A DNA stretch of 64,000 nucleotides from positions 372,001-436,000 of the forward strand of contig NZ_RBXB01000001.1 of assembly GCF_003634775.1 (NCBI RefSeq). Direction: 5' to 3'. Position 1 is the stretch's first letter; each line of letters begins with the position of its first letter. Source of the stretch: Chryseobacterium defluvii (GTDB taxonomy: Bacteria; Bacteroidota; Bacteroidia; Flavobacteriales; Weeksellaceae). The translations under genes and the position numbers were made by a program. Shown piece by piece: positions 25,832 through 34,275 of the stretch. Under the pieces are notes generated by a model, which saw nothing but the letters and a program-made list of their open reading frames with translations, was not told the DNA's origin and made no database searches.

Positions 25832-26371
25832 TTATTTGATGATATTATCAATAAACTGATGAGTGGATTCTGTATTCCAGTCTCTGTAAGCGTCCTCCTT
25901 AATCAGGATTCTGCCGGTTTTATCCAAAAGGAAAGTGGTAGGAAACACTTTAGGTAGTAGTTTCTCCGAAATAGGGCTTTGTGCAATATATACCGGAACA
26001 GTATAATTATTTTCCTGTAAAAATTTTCTCACGGCCGCCTCTTCATCATTCATGGCGATCAGAACAAAATCTACATTTCCTTTTCTGCTATCATAGAGCT
26101 TTTGAATACTTGGCCATTCTTTTCTGCATGGGGGACACCATGTTCCCCAAAAGTTCAGAAAAACAGGTTTATCCTTGAAATTTTTCAGGTTGGTGCTTGG
26201 AACATTAATTCCCTGAAGGTCTATATTATAATCTTCTTCACTTACGGTAACGGCATTTTCAATAGTGGCGATCGGAAAAAACTGATCCTTCAGAAAATCT
26301 TTTACTCCCGGTACAAATGCGATAATACCAATAACAACGATCAATACGATATAAACTATATTTTTTTTCAT
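25832..26371 (-). CDS. TlpA-like thiol-disulfide oxidoreductase
   Basis: A 179-residue protein. The N-terminal hydrophobic anchor (IVYIVLIVVIGIIAFVPGV) puts the thioredoxin domain in the periplasm. Active site FWGTWCPPCRKEWP (WCPPC, a TlpA/ResA-type CxxC), the cis-Pro region VFPTTFLLD and GRILIKEDAY. The role is probably to reduce disulfides in exported proteins or cytochrome c biogenesis factors. Its start codon overlaps the stop of the upstream thioredoxin-fold gene by 4 bp, so they are coupled. Confidence 0.92.
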   Translation of the reverse strand: MKKNIVYIVLIVVIGIIAFVPGVKDFLKDQFFPIATIENAVTVSEEDYNIDLQGINVPSTNLKNFKDKPVFLNFWGTWCPPCRKEWPSIQKLYDSRKGNVDFVLIAMNDEEAAVRKFLQENNYTVPVYIAQSPISEKLLPKVFPTTFLLDKTGRILIKEDAYRDWNTESTHQFIDNIIK

Positions 26372-26931
26372 AATAATTCTACAATTTCCTGAATGGCATC
26401 TTTACCTCTGTTTTTTGCATAATAAATCTGGAGGTCATTATAAAATTGTTCTCTCGGATACGCTTCAGGGTCGGCTTTGAATTTCATTAATAATTCTTTA
26501 CCAAACTTAGGACGTGGACCCCAGGAGTTTTTTACATTAAAATCACTATCTAAAATAAGAACTTTTGGGATAGATTGGGTTCCGTCCGTCAAAAACTGAT
26601 CGATAAGGCTGGTATCGCTGTCCCTAAGAAAAATTCTCACTTCGTTGTGTCCTTCAAAAAACTTTACCAACGCAGGAACGGTAGCGCTTGCATCACCACA
26701 CCATGCTTCTGAGATGATTAAAATTTTTCCGTCAAAGTTTTTAGCATTCAATAAATTGATCTGTTCTTCATCAGCCACATACTTTTTTAAAGTCCTGTCG
26801 ATTCTTTGAAGACCTAATTCATAATATTGTTTATAATCTGCCTCCTGTTGATTGGAAGGGTTTTCAAGTCTTTGCTTTGCAATCCGGATGTATTCTTCAA
26901 AAGTGATTGCTGTATCCCAGTAATTTTTCAT
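26368..26931 (-). CDS. Thioredoxin-fold protein with WCGDA site
   Basis: A 187-residue cytoplasmic protein with a thioredoxin fold. The usual CxxC is replaced by SEAWCGDASATVPAL, so only one Cys is present at the active site. The cis-Pro strand is in TQSIPKVLILDSD. This is a recognised thioredoxin-like group of Bacteroidota and Firmicutes, possibly acting in monothiol redox chemistry. It is 15 bp after aroC and 4-bp-overlapped with tlpA, so aroC, this gene and tlpA form one unit. The role is inferred only from fold. Confidence 0.85.
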   Translation of the reverse strand: MKNYWDTAITFEEYIRIAKQRLENPSNQQEADYKQYYELGLQRIDRTLKKYVADEEQINLLNAKNFDGKILIISEAWCGDASATVPALVKFFEGHNEVRIFLRDSDTSLIDQFLTDGTQSIPKVLILDSDFNVKNSWGPRPKFGKELLMKFKADPEAYPREQFYNDLQIYYAKNRGKDAIQEIVELL

Positions 26932-26946
26932 TACTACAATGTGATA

Positions 26947-28017
26947 TTAAAAGTTATTGATATTTCTCGTTTTATTAATCAGGAAAAGATCTGCAAGTAC
27001 AAAAGCGGCAAGGCTTTCCACTACAGGAACGGCTCTTGGCAATACACATGGGTCATGTCTTCCTTTTCCTTCCACAATCACAGGATTACCTTCTTTGTCT
27101 ACACTTTCCTGCGGTCTTAAAATAGTCGCTACGGGTTTAAAGGCCACTCTGAAGTAAATATCCATTCCATTGGAAATTCCGCCCTGGATACCACCGGAAA
27201 GGTTCGACTTTGTCGTGAAATCGGTATTGAAAACATCATTGTGTTCTTTTCCCGTCATTTTTGCACCGCAAAAACCGCTTCCGTATTCAAAGCCTTTGCA
27301 AGCATTGATATTAAGCATAGCTTTGGCCAGTTCAGCCTGTAATTTGGAAAAAATGGGCTCACCTATACCTACAGGTACATTTTTAATGACGCACGTAATG
27401 GTTCCACCAATCGTATTTCCTTCCTTTTTTATCTCTTTGATTCTGGAGATCATTTTTTCTGCCGTTTCCGCATCGGGACAGCGAACTTCATTGCTTTCTG
27501 TTTTTGAGAAATCCAGATCCTGATAAGGTTTCTCACAGAAAATATCGCCCACGGAAGAGACATACGCATTAATTTCAATATCTGATAAAAGCTGCTTGGC
27601 CATAGCTCCGGCAACTACCCAGTTCATGGTTTCTCTGGCAGAAGATTTTCCACCACCACGGTAATCCCTGATCCCAAATTTCTGATCGTAGGTGAAATCT
27701 GCATGACTTGGGCGATAAGATTTCGCGATATGGTCATAATCTTTTGATTTCTGATTTTCATTTTCTATAATAAAACCAATAGGAGTACCTGTTGTTTTGC
27801 CTTCAAAAATGCCGGAAAGGAATTGCACTTTGTCACCTTCTTTTCTTTGGGTGACAATAGCTGATTGTCCGGGTTTTCTACGGTCTAATTCGTATTGAAT
27901 TTTATCGAAATCCAGGGTTAAACCTGCCGGGAAATTATTGATGATGCCGCCGTAAGCAGCACCGTGACTTTCTCCAAATGTTGTAAGACTGAGAAGATTA
28001 CCTAAAGTATTGAACAT
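26947..28017 (-). CDS. aroC: Chorismate synthase
   Basis: A 356-residue FMN-dependent enzyme that makes chorismate from EPSP, the last step of the shikimate path. Signatures: [20 protein letters not shown] at the N-terminus, [19 protein letters not shown] in the centre and [17 protein letters not shown] near the end. The length is standard. First gene of a short operon with two thioredoxin-fold genes, a pairing with no obvious pathway logic. Confidence 0.97.
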   Translation of the reverse strand: MFNTLGNLLSLTTFGESHGAAYGGIINNFPAGLTLDFDKIQYELDRRKPGQSAIVTQRKEGDKVQFLSGIFEGKTTGTPIGFIIENENQKSKDYDHIAKSYRPSHADFTYDQKFGIRDYRGGGKSSARETMNWVVAGAMAKQLLSDIEINAYVSSVGDIFCEKPYQDLDFSKTESNEVRCPDAETAEKMISRIKEIKKEGNTIGGTITCVIKNVPVGIGEPIFSKLQAELAKAMLNINACKGFEYGSGFCGAKMTGKEHNDVFNTDFTTKSNLSGGIQGGISNGMDIYFRVAFKPVATILRPQESVDKEGNPVIVEGKGRHDPCVLPRAVPVVESLAAFVLADLFLINKTRNINNF

Positions 28018-28021
28018 GATA

Positions 28022-28029
28022 CAAAATTA
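28022..28029 (-). promoter_or_regulatory. Putative -7 element of the aroC operon
   Basis: Minus strand TAATTTTG, 4 bp before the aroC ATG, again indicating a very short leader. Confidence 0.4.
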
Positions 28030-28067
28030 CCGTTTTTTCTTCAGATAATAAAGCGTTTGTATTTGTT

Positions 28068-29702
28068 CTATTGATAAGCGTTTTTGATATTATGAATGAC
28101 GTTTTCCGCCTGCTTTTTTTCCTGCAGGTTCATTTTTTGCCAGATAAATCCTTTTTTCATATTTTTTTCATCAATAAGCTGAGGAAAGATTCCTGCTTTG
28201 GCATCATCAAAAATATAGCTTGAAGAAATCGCGGGAAGAGGAGTGTCAAAATTAAAAGGATAATTTCTGGAAACGTTAAATTTCAGATTTCCCACTTTAT
28301 AACAATCAAATGGTTGATATTGGTAAGAAGACGGTTGATAAAGCTGTTCTTTTTTAAATTTTCCCATAAAGCTGCCTAATCTGAAGCTGGGAACATTCTG
28401 TCGGATGATTTCCGGGAAAGATAAAAATCCAATAAAAAAAAGGCTCATGCAAGTAAACAGCAGAAGTGATCTTTTTTTATTGAAAAACTCAAAGAAAACG
28501 ACAAAAAAGATGACCAACAATACATCAATAAAAAACCGGTATTGTGCTGAAAAGATTAAGACCAATATACTTTTCATCAGGATTGAAATACAGATCAGGG
28601 AGATCACGGTTTTCTTTTTTAGAAAAGTGAAAATAATAAACAATAATAAGCTTATGATAAAAAGAATATTGATTTTAGATTTAATTCCATGCAGGAAAAG
28701 CCAGTTTTTAATATAATCCACCCGGGAAAATTTCTGAATTTCCTGATATGAATACTGCATGTCATAAGTTTTTAAAATGGCATATTGGGAAGATATTCTT
28801 ATAACTTCAGGGTTAGGTTTCCAGCTTACTCCGACATCCATTATAGCAACCGGAAAAACAGGGTACCCGAATGTCCAAATATTTTTAATGCAGAACAGCA
28901 GGATAATCACGGTTCCCGGAATAAAGCTTTTTATGCTGGTTTTGGCTATGATAATTGTATAGAGAAAGCTTAGGACAGGAAGCCATATCATGGTTGGTTT
29001 GATAGCAAAAACAAATGCTGAAAATGCAAAAATAAGACTGGTTTTTTTATTTCCCGAGATTATTTCATTTACAATAATCAGTGAAAAGATCATCACCGGT
29101 AAATCGGGACTTGGTGATTGGGTAAATAATAAAAGAACAGGAATGAAACAAAGGTGTATCCACTGCTGTTTTTCCATAATATATATGGTGTAAACGATCA
29201 ATAGAATGGCATTGATTCTAAGAAAAGGGTCTGAGAAATTAGAAAAACCGGCCTGAAAAATATGCCAGAAGGAGACCTGCCCCAATGTAAGGTCCAGATT
29301 GGAAATACCTTTTATGATTCCATATTCTGTAAGCCATTTTATCGTTGGAACATAATACCCGAAATGATCCAAAATATAGGGATAGAAAGAGCTGCAAAAC
29401 AGAATGATCAAAGAAATGACAGCTGTTAAAAGACTATTTTTATTGAAAAAATAATACCATTCATGATATAATCTATATTTGAAGAAACAGAAAATGCCCG
29501 ATAATAAGGTGAGGGTTTCTACATATATATTTAAAGGGATGAAAAATGCAAGAACGGTCCAGATGATAGTGCATGCTAAAATCCCTGAAATTATCTTACC
29601 CGAAATTCCGTGCCATAAAGAACCTGAAAGGTTTTCGGCAATTTTCCCCAATCCCATGAGTGCAGGAAGGAGGAGTATTAAAGAGAATAGAATGAAGACC
29701 AT
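28068..29702 (-). CDS. Polytopic membrane protein (possibly LIC_10190-like)
   Basis: A 544-residue protein with about a dozen hydrophobic segments and a roughly 100-residue C-terminal soluble part. The loop containing DHFGYYVPTIKWLTEYG, and NLDLTLGQVSFWHIFQAG after it, resemble a family of uncharacterised membrane proteins (LIC_10190 type) related to GT-C-like glycosyltransferases. No lone catalytic motif can be named. The frame is open to a TTG at 29729, but that segment is the stem of an intrinsic terminator, so the ATG at 29702 is the likely start, placed directly after the U-tract. Function unknown. Confidence 0.75.
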   Translation of the reverse strand: MVFILFSLILLLPALMGLGKIAENLSGSLWHGISGKIISGILACTIIWTVLAFFIPLNIYVETLTLLSGIFCFFKYRLYHEWYYFFNKNSLLTAVISLIILFCSSFYPYILDHFGYYVPTIKWLTEYGIIKGISNLDLTLGQVSFWHIFQAGFSNFSDPFLRINAILLIVYTIYIMEKQQWIHLCFIPVLLLFTQSPSPDLPVMIFSLIIVNEIISGNKKTSLIFAFSAFVFAIKPTMIWLPVLSFLYTIIIAKTSIKSFIPGTVIILLFCIKNIWTFGYPVFPVAIMDVGVSWKPNPEVIRISSQYAILKTYDMQYSYQEIQKFSRVDYIKNWLFLHGIKSKINILFIISLLLFIIFTFLKKKTVISLICISILMKSILVLIFSAQYRFFIDVLLVIFFVVFFEFFNKKRSLLLFTCMSLFFIGFLSFPEIIRQNVPSFRLGSFMGKFKKEQLYQPSSYQYQPFDCYKVGNLKFNVSRNYPFNFDTPLPAISSSYIFDDAKAGIFPQLIDEKNMKKGFIWQKMNLQEKKQAENVIHNIKNAYQ

Positions 29703-29735
29703 AAAAAAAGATTGCTTAAAAATAAGCAATCTTTT
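29703..29735 (-). terminator. Intrinsic terminator after the glycine-zipper gene, abutting the next start codon
   Basis: On the minus strand AAAAGATTGCTTA, 4-nt loop, a 13-bp complementary arm, then a T run that ends at the base before the ATG at 29702. It ends transcription of the gene whose stop is at 29756. Confidence 0.88.
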
Positions 29736-29755
29736 GTCTTTCTTTATAATATTGT

Positions 29756-30307
29756 TTACTGAGGCTGAACTCTTCCGTCTTTCCTATCCTGTGATCTACC
29801 GATTGTATAACCGGTTGCACCTCCTACAACACCACCGATAACGGCTCCAAGACCTCTGTTTTTCTTGCTAATAATTGCCCCTGCTGCTGCGCCACCTACT
29901 GTACCAATGATGGTACCTTTAGCTGCTTTACTCATCCCTTGTTTCTGGGTGGTACCCTGTGATGAGCTGGTACCGTTATTGGCATAGGTACCGTTACCTG
30001 AACCGGATCCGGAGCTTGTTTCTCTATCTCTGTATACTGTTCTTGTTTCTCTGATCACTTGTGGTCTTGAATTATTTTCTGCCACCGCCTTAGCTTTTTT
30101 GCTTTCAGCAATGCTATCTGCTTTTTTCTGTGCTTCGTATACAATTTTCTCTTTTTCTATAGCTAACTTTTGCTTTTCAATTTCAAGCTGTCTTGCCTGA
30201 AATTCTAATTTCTGTTGTTCAAGAGATTTTTCAGCTGTTCGGTCATCTTTTTTACAAGCTGTCATTAAAAATACTGACAATAAACCTGTTAATACTATAT
30301 TTTTCAT
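29756..30307 (-). CDS. Glycine-zipper lipoprotein
   Basis: A 183-residue lipoprotein: lipobox LMTAC with Cys at about 18. Residues of about 25-75 are a highly charged helix of Glu, Lys and Gln heptads (QLEIEKQKLAIEKEKI), likely a coiled coil. A Ser/Gly-rich linker follows, then a YMGG-like glycine zipper (GTIIGTVGGAAAGAII, GLGAVIGGVVGGATGYTIG) that can insert into a membrane. The C-terminus is charged. Such proteins sit in the envelope; the function is unknown. It is followed by an intrinsic terminator that abuts the next gene. Confidence 0.87.
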   Translation of the reverse strand: MKNIVLTGLLSVFLMTACKKDDRTAEKSLEQQKLEFQARQLEIEKQKLAIEKEKIVYEAQKKADSIAESKKAKAVAENNSRPQVIRETRTVYRDRETSSGSGSGNGTYANNGTSSSQGTTQKQGMSKAAKGTIIGTVGGAAAGAIISKKNRGLGAVIGGVVGGATGYTIGRSQDRKDGRVQPQ

Positions 30308-30512
30308 AATTCAAATTTTTATACTTAAGAGCCTGCTGGCTATTATCTAATTCTCAATTATGAAGCCAAGTTTAAGTTAAGTAATGTTAAAAAGTTAAAA
30401 AAAATCTTAAAGTTTATTGTATTTACCATTAATACCTGATAAAACGTGAAGGAAATAATTAAAAGTTATTTTAATTAATACTAAATTTTTATTGTGTTAA
30501 TATTAAATAAGT

Positions 30513-30520
30513 TAAATTTG
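30513..30520 (+). promoter_or_regulatory. Putative promoter of the 151-aa lipoprotein gene
   Basis: -7 element TAAATTTG with TTG at 30492-30494, 18 bp upstream; 20 bp before the ATG at 30541. A good match to the Bacteroidota consensus. Confidence 0.6.
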
Positions 30521-30540
30521 AATTACCAAATTACATTTTT

Positions 30541-30996
30541 ATGAAAAAAACAATTTTTAAAGCTTTGCTTATTGCAGGCTTCGGGATTACTGTTACAGCG
30601 TGTACTTCCAATGATGATTTAGTGATGGATTCTCCAACAGCTTCCCATTCAACAGCTTCTAAAGTGGCTTCTCAAACAGAAACATATCAAATCCGTTATG
30701 GGCTGGTTTCCCAGAATGGAGTTAAAACACTTTCCGGAAGTTATGATTTAGGCGGTTTTGTGGCTACCAATGTGGTCACTGGAGAAACGTATGACTCTTA
30801 TGGCAGTGGAAGCGGAGGTTTTCAGTCTCTTCCGCAATTTTATGATGGCCTTCCTGAAGGGACCTATACTTTCACTGCAAACCAGGGACAAGGAGGTTGG
30901 GTTGGCTACGGTTCAGTAGTAGCCACGGTTTCTGATGCTCAGGTTGATGCTGACGGATATGTAACTATATATGTTCCGATTGCCTGGGAAGAATAA
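30541..30996 (+). CDS. Small lipoprotein, unknown function
   Basis: A 151-residue protein with a lipobox (ITVTACTSND; Cys about 21). After a Ser/Thr-rich linker the rest is beta-rich and Gly/Tyr/aromatic-rich (YDSYGSGSGGFQSLPQ, TANQGQGGWVGYGSVV), ending YVPIAWEE. It has no recognised domain; the layout suggests a small beta-sandwich at the surface. It has its own promoter; the first hairpin of the cluster at 31105 lies about 110 bp downstream. Confidence 0.82.
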   Translation: MKKTIFKALLIAGFGITVTACTSNDDLVMDSPTASHSTASKVASQTETYQIRYGLVSQNGVKTLSGSYDLGGFVATNVVTGETYDSYGSGSGGFQSLPQFYDGLPEGTYTFTANQGQGGWVGYGSVVATVSDAQVDADGYVTIYVPIAWEE

Positions 30997-31081
30997 TTAG
31001 GCAAAGTTTTTGCAATTCATTATACATAATATAGTTATTTAACTATTACAATATTCTGTTCAGAATTACTTTTGAGTAGAA

Positions 31082-31102
31082 TTTTTCATCATTTGTGTTT
31101 TT
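31082..31102 (+). repeat. Copy 1 of a 21-nt direct repeat before a hairpin
   Basis: The string contains TTTCATCATTTGTGTTTTT; an identical 21-nt copy is at 31738-31758. Both lie directly 5' of a GC-rich hairpin. Confidence 0.85.
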
Positions 31103-31104
31103 AC

Positions 31105-31130
31105 GGCCTCCTTTTCGGAGGCCATTTTAT
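31105..31130 (+). terminator. Hairpin 1 of the cluster (weak terminator)
   Basis: GGCCTCC (31105-31111), 5-nt loop, GGAGGCC, then ATTTTAT. The stem is strong but the U-tract is short. Confidence 0.65.
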
Positions 31131-31183
31131 GTATTATCATATGCTTTATGATTCTACGCATATAATCTAAGATGATTACTGTA

Positions 31184-31191
31184 TATATTTG
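31184..31191 (+). promoter_or_regulatory. Putative -7 element of the 68-aa lipoprotein gene
   Basis: TATATTTG, 48 bp before the ATG at 31240. Confidence 0.45.
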
Positions 31192-31239
31192 AATATATTT
31201 ATTACACATCACATTAACATAACTTCTAAATATTGATAT

Positions 31240-31446
31240 ATGAAAAATTTTTTGTTATTACTAGGAATAGCTCTTTTTATTTTAAGTTGTAAGAAAACGG
31301 AAACACAGGATAACATTAACGCTACCGATTCTGTAACGATGTCTAATGATACCATTTCTGATACGGTTGTATCAACAGCTCCTGCGGATACTTTATCTAC
31401 GGTTCCGGATAGTGCGAATCATAATAATATGAATAACAATAGGTAA
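31240..31446 (+). CDS. Small lipoprotein, unknown function
   Basis: A 68-residue protein with signal peptide and lipobox (FILSCKK; Cys about 17), followed by a low-complexity Thr/Ser/Asp/Asn tail ending NNMNNNR. Such short lipoproteins with disordered tails are common in Chryseobacterium-like genomes and have no known role. It is followed 30 bp later by hairpin 2 of the cluster. Confidence 0.75.
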   Translation: MKNFLLLLGIALFILSCKKTETQDNINATDSVTMSNDTISDTVVSTAPADTLSTVPDSANHNNMNNNR

Positions 31447-31476
31447 CACTTTTTTAGACCCCATATACTTTTTTAG

Positions 31477-31498
31477 CTCCTCTCTTTAGAGGAGTTTT
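31477..31498 (+). terminator. Hairpin 2 of the cluster
   Basis: CTCCTCT (31477-31483), loop CTTT, AGAGGAG, then TTTTCT. Preceded by a T run. It probably ends the 68-aa lipoprotein gene. Confidence 0.8.
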
Positions 31499-31737
31499 CT
31501 GTTTTTTATAAGAAAAGATGTGGATTTTATATTTATTTTTTAGCTTTAATCTTATTTTATTTCTTTAATTATTTTCTTTTAATAAATAATTTATTTTATA
31601 AAAAAAATAAACATAACACTTTATATTTTTTCAGAATTATTTGGTTTGAAAATTTTTATGATTATTTTGATTTTTCTCTTGATTAAACGCTGAATATTTT
31701 TTAAATTTGGGCTGTCGAAAGACATTCGAAATAATTT

Positions 31738-31758
31738 TTTTTCATCATTTGTGTTTTT
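31738..31758 (+). repeat. Copy 2 of a 21-nt direct repeat before a hairpin
   Basis: Identical over 21 nt to 31082-31102, 656 bp apart. Confidence 0.85.
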
Positions 31759-31790
31759 CCTCCCATGAAAATGGGAGGTTTCTTTTTTTA
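31759..31790 (+). terminator. Hairpin 3 of the cluster
   Basis: Perfect 8-bp stem CCTCCCAT (31759-31766), GAAA tetraloop, ATGGGAGG, then TTTCTTTTTTT. No CDS precedes it for about 310 bp on the plus strand. Confidence 0.85.
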
Positions 31791-31911
31791 TTAACTGTTG
31801 ATATTTCAAAGGATTTTGAATTATGATTGGGATCATAATTCATTTGGACGTGAAGTGGTAACTTTATCGGCGAGTTAAATACTTTTTTTCATCTTTATAC
31901 TATCTATGCTT

Positions 31912-31945
31912 AAAGCTTCCTCTTGAAAGAGGAAGCTTTTATTAT
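31912..31945 (+). terminator. Hairpin 4 of the cluster
   Basis: AAAGCTTCCTCTT (31912-31924) with its complement at 31927-31939, then TTTTATTATAAG. No CDS precedes it. Confidence 0.8.
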
Positions 31946-32056
31946 AAGAAACTTGTATTTTTTTTTCAACAATTTTCAGATATTGGAATACTTGGCATAA
32001 TTTTTATTACTAACAACGTAACTCATTATATGAGTTTTCATGGTTATTAGTTTTTT

Positions 32057-32084
32057 CCCTGGAGCAATCCGGGGATTTTTTTTG
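32057..32084 (+). terminator. Hairpin 5 of the cluster
   Basis: CCCTGGA (32057-32063), GCAA tetraloop, TCCGGGG, then a long T run. A second, smaller hairpin (ACTCAT/ATGAGT, 32021-32035) lies just upstream. No CDS precedes it. Confidence 0.82.
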
Positions 32085-32202
32085 CGTTACATTTAAAATA
32101 GCTGCCTGTGCCGGATCTTGGAACTATTTATACGCTTAAGAGATGAGAGAAATAAGTATAATAGTAGTAGTTTATTAAGTATGGGAAAATATAAAGTAAA
32201 AA

Positions 32203-32234
32203 TAAAAGCCTCTGATATAAATCAAAGGCTTTTA
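32203..32234 (-). terminator. Terminator of tRNA-Cys
   Basis: Minus strand TAAAAGCC... stem of 14 pairs with one mismatch, then a T run (complement of 32196-32202). It lies 4 nt past the tRNA 3' end. Confidence 0.88.
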
Positions 32235-32237
32235 ATG

Positions 32238-32308
32238 AGGTACCTAGCGGATTCGAACCGCTGTAGATGGTGTTGCAGACCACTGCCTAGCCGCTCGGCC
32301 AAAGTACC
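32238..32308 (-). tRNA. tRNA-Cys (GCA)
   Basis: 71 nt. Acceptor stem GGTACTT/AGGTACC with one G-U pair, discriminator U73 (expected for Cys), D-loop region TGGCCGAGCGGCTA, anticodon stem GTGGT/ACCAT with loop CTGCAAC giving anticodon GCA, and T-arm GCGGTTCGAATCCGC. CCA is not encoded. It has its own promoter and terminator. Confidence 0.95.
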
Positions 32309-32322
32309 AGTTTTGAAGTGTG

Positions 32323-32330
32323 CAAATATA
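32323..32330 (-). promoter_or_regulatory. Putative -7 element of tRNA-Cys
   Basis: Minus strand TATATTTG, 14 bp upstream of the mature tRNA 5' end. Confidence 0.55.
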
Positions 32331-32358
32331 AATATTTTTATGAATCAATCAAAGTTTT

Positions 32359-32865
32359 TTATGCAATTTCTTTCTCGCCAAGACTGTTTATATCTGCTTT
32401 TGCCTGTTTTTCAGACTCATAATTTTTAAGGTTAATCACTCTTGTTTCACTCCAGCTGTCGTGCCATCCAGTTTCACCTAAAAAAGATAGGGCATTGAAA
32501 GGAACAGCCCTTGAAAATGTTCGGGCAATGATTTGTTTAGATGTGGGTTCGTTTCCATCTATGCTTATTACTTTTGTTCCGGTGATGAATTTTGCAATGG
32601 TTCTTCCGTAATACCGCTCTGTTAAATAATAGTATGAGAAAGCAAATAATAAATACACTAATGCAAAAGAGAGATTAATAGCAATATCATTCTCAATTCT
32701 TTCCGAATCGATTTCTTCTCCCACAATCAAAACATACAATATTCCAAATAGAAAAATAACTGAATAGAAAATTATCTGTATAAAAATTCTATCTAAAAAA
32801 TAATTAGCAAGTCTTAGCCAAGATGATGCCTTATGTCTGTCGACAATCTGTAAATATCTTCTCAT
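32359..32865 (-). CDS. RDD family membrane protein
   Basis: A 168-residue protein with an RDD-type core: RLANYFLDRIFIQIIFYSVI as the first helix, a second helix at about 62-84 (INLSFALVYLLFAFSYYYL) followed by the family's TERYYGRTIAKFITGTKVIS, and ARTFSRAVPFNALSFLG. The Arg-Asp-Asp motif is only partly kept (LDR in helix 1). Function unknown; members are proposed to be transporters or assembly factors. It follows the DUF4403 gene by 12 bp, so the two are probably co-transcribed. Confidence 0.88.
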   Translation of the reverse strand: MRRYLQIVDRHKASSWLRLANYFLDRIFIQIIFYSVIFLFGILYVLIVGEEIDSERIENDIAINLSFALVYLLFAFSYYYLTERYYGRTIAKFITGTKVISIDGNEPTSKQIIARTFSRAVPFNALSFLGETGWHDSWSETRVINLKNYESEKQAKADINSLGEKEIA

Positions 32866-32877
32866 GTTTTATGTTTT

Positions 32878-34239
32878 CTAAATTCCGTTGATCATTAGTT
32901 TTAAAGTGGCATTCGTATCAATAACAGCCGTAATTCCTGATGGGTTTAAAAGAATATTCGTAGGTTTCAGATTGAAGACTTTTCCATTCATTTTCAATCC
33001 TTTGTAATATTCTTTATTGAATGCTTCTTCAATGCTTTTTTTGGAAGCGTGCTCTAATTCCTGGGTAGGAATTCCGTATTCATCCTCAATCATTTTAATG
33101 ATTTTCCCTCTGAATAGAAGAGTTGCTGTTTTTTGTAAAATGTTAGCTGTTTTCAGGTTGAATTTAGTATTAGATAATACAATTTTCTTTTTAGTCTCAT
33201 CATACACCGGAATTCCAGAAATAAAAGATTTGCCTTTTACGTATCCTTCCGTTTCTGCTTCGATCATGACTCTGTTTTCAACACCATATACTTTGATATC
33301 CGTAATTTTTACCTTAGAACCCCGGACATCATATTCCTTGTTTAAAAACATATTTCTTGCAATGCTGGTTGCTTCTGTAAAAGGAACATTCGCAGTAGTT
33401 TGGAGCAGGAACTTATCCGCAAGAAGAGGAATAAAATTAAAATTGGCAGCGGATTTTATCGGTTGGGATGATTCCGGTTTACTTCCGGTAAAGGTTTCAG
33501 AATATATATCAATCCCAATATTGGTGTCAATCTGATTGCCATAAAATTTCAGTGGGGTAATGTTCACATTCACTGGGGTTACTTTCAGCCATGTATTGTA
33601 TTCTTCCGAAATATTGAATGGTTGCGAGAAAACATTCCACGCCATAACGGCATACTGTTGGAAGTTTAGTTGAGTTGCCATTTGCTGGTCAATGGTTTTA
33701 CAGAATTTTTCCTGCTGTTCTTTTAAGCTTTTTTCAACCAGAGAAGTGATGGGAATTTCAATTTTTCCAAAATCAAGAACAGGTTTGGTAACCCATTTAA
33801 AGCCCATTGGTTGTGTATTGGTCACAATGGTCCAATTGTTTTTAAAATTCAGAGCAGTATTAAAATACATGACCGTTTCAAAAGTGGTATTTTGATAAGA
33901 ATATACACCCAAAGTTCCGATCCCTTTCTCTGCCCATATCTTTAAAGGAACTTCAATTAAAAGATTTTGATTGGTTCCTCCTACCAAACGGATAGGACGG
34001 GTTTTCCAGACTTTAACTTTAAACTGGTCGTTATTATTATCCGTATAAGAATCATCCTGGTAAATAAGATCTTTTACGGAAGAGTTGATCATATTGCTGA
34101 TTCCCGAGAGCGGAATGGTAACCGGCATGGTAATGCTGGATTTGATCTTCGGAAAATTATAAACGACTAATTGATTACTGCTATTCTGTCCGAATACAGT
34201 TATAAAAGCCAGCAGAAATACTATTTTGATGAATTTCAA
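32878..34239 (-). CDS. DUF4403 family exported protein
   Basis: A 453-residue protein with a signal peptide (IVFLLAFITVFGQ, residues 5-17). The body has the DUF4403 pattern: SSITMPVTIPLSGISNMINS near the N-terminus, a central KPVLDFGKIEIPI and the C-terminal KMNGKVFNLKPTNI followed by a hydrophobic TAVIDTNATLKLMI. These proteins are predicted to have repeated lipid-binding-like (BPI/TULIP-type) folds, but no function is established. It is in one unit with the RDD gene. Confidence 0.88.
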   Translation of the reverse strand: MKFIKIVFLLAFITVFGQNSSNQLVVYNFPKIKSSITMPVTIPLSGISNMINSSVKDLIYQDDSYTDNNNDQFKVKVWKTRPIRLVGGTNQNLLIEVPLKIWAEKGIGTLGVYSYQNTTFETVMYFNTALNFKNNWTIVTNTQPMGFKWVTKPVLDFGKIEIPITSLVEKSLKEQQEKFCKTIDQQMATQLNFQQYAVMAWNVFSQPFNISEEYNTWLKVTPVNVNITPLKFYGNQIDTNIGIDIYSETFTGSKPESSQPIKSAANFNFIPLLADKFLLQTTANVPFTEATSIARNMFLNKEYDVRGSKVKITDIKVYGVENRVMIEAETEGYVKGKSFISGIPVYDETKKKIVLSNTKFNLKTANILQKTATLLFRGKIIKMIEDEYGIPTQELEHASKKSIEEAFNKEYYKGLKMNGKVFNLKPTNILLNPSGITAVIDTNATLKLMINGI

Positions 34240-34275
34240 TTCTTGATGTTTTAGTGAAACGAAAATAAGAATATT

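Larger units (their letters stand above)
31447..32237. other. Gene-poor stretch with serial hairpins
   Basis: About 790 bp between the 68-aa lipoprotein and tRNA-Cys. It holds four terminator-like hairpins and the tRNA terminator, but no ORF I can support. The only longer frame (minus, 31621-31836) has an Ile/Lys-rich composition typical of translated AT-rich spacer. Confidence 0.65.

Noticed and set aside
31621..31836. Possible 71-residue protein on the minus strand
   Set aside because: Ile/Lys/Asn composition of translated AT-rich spacer, no clear ribosome site, and it runs through hairpin 3 of the cluster.
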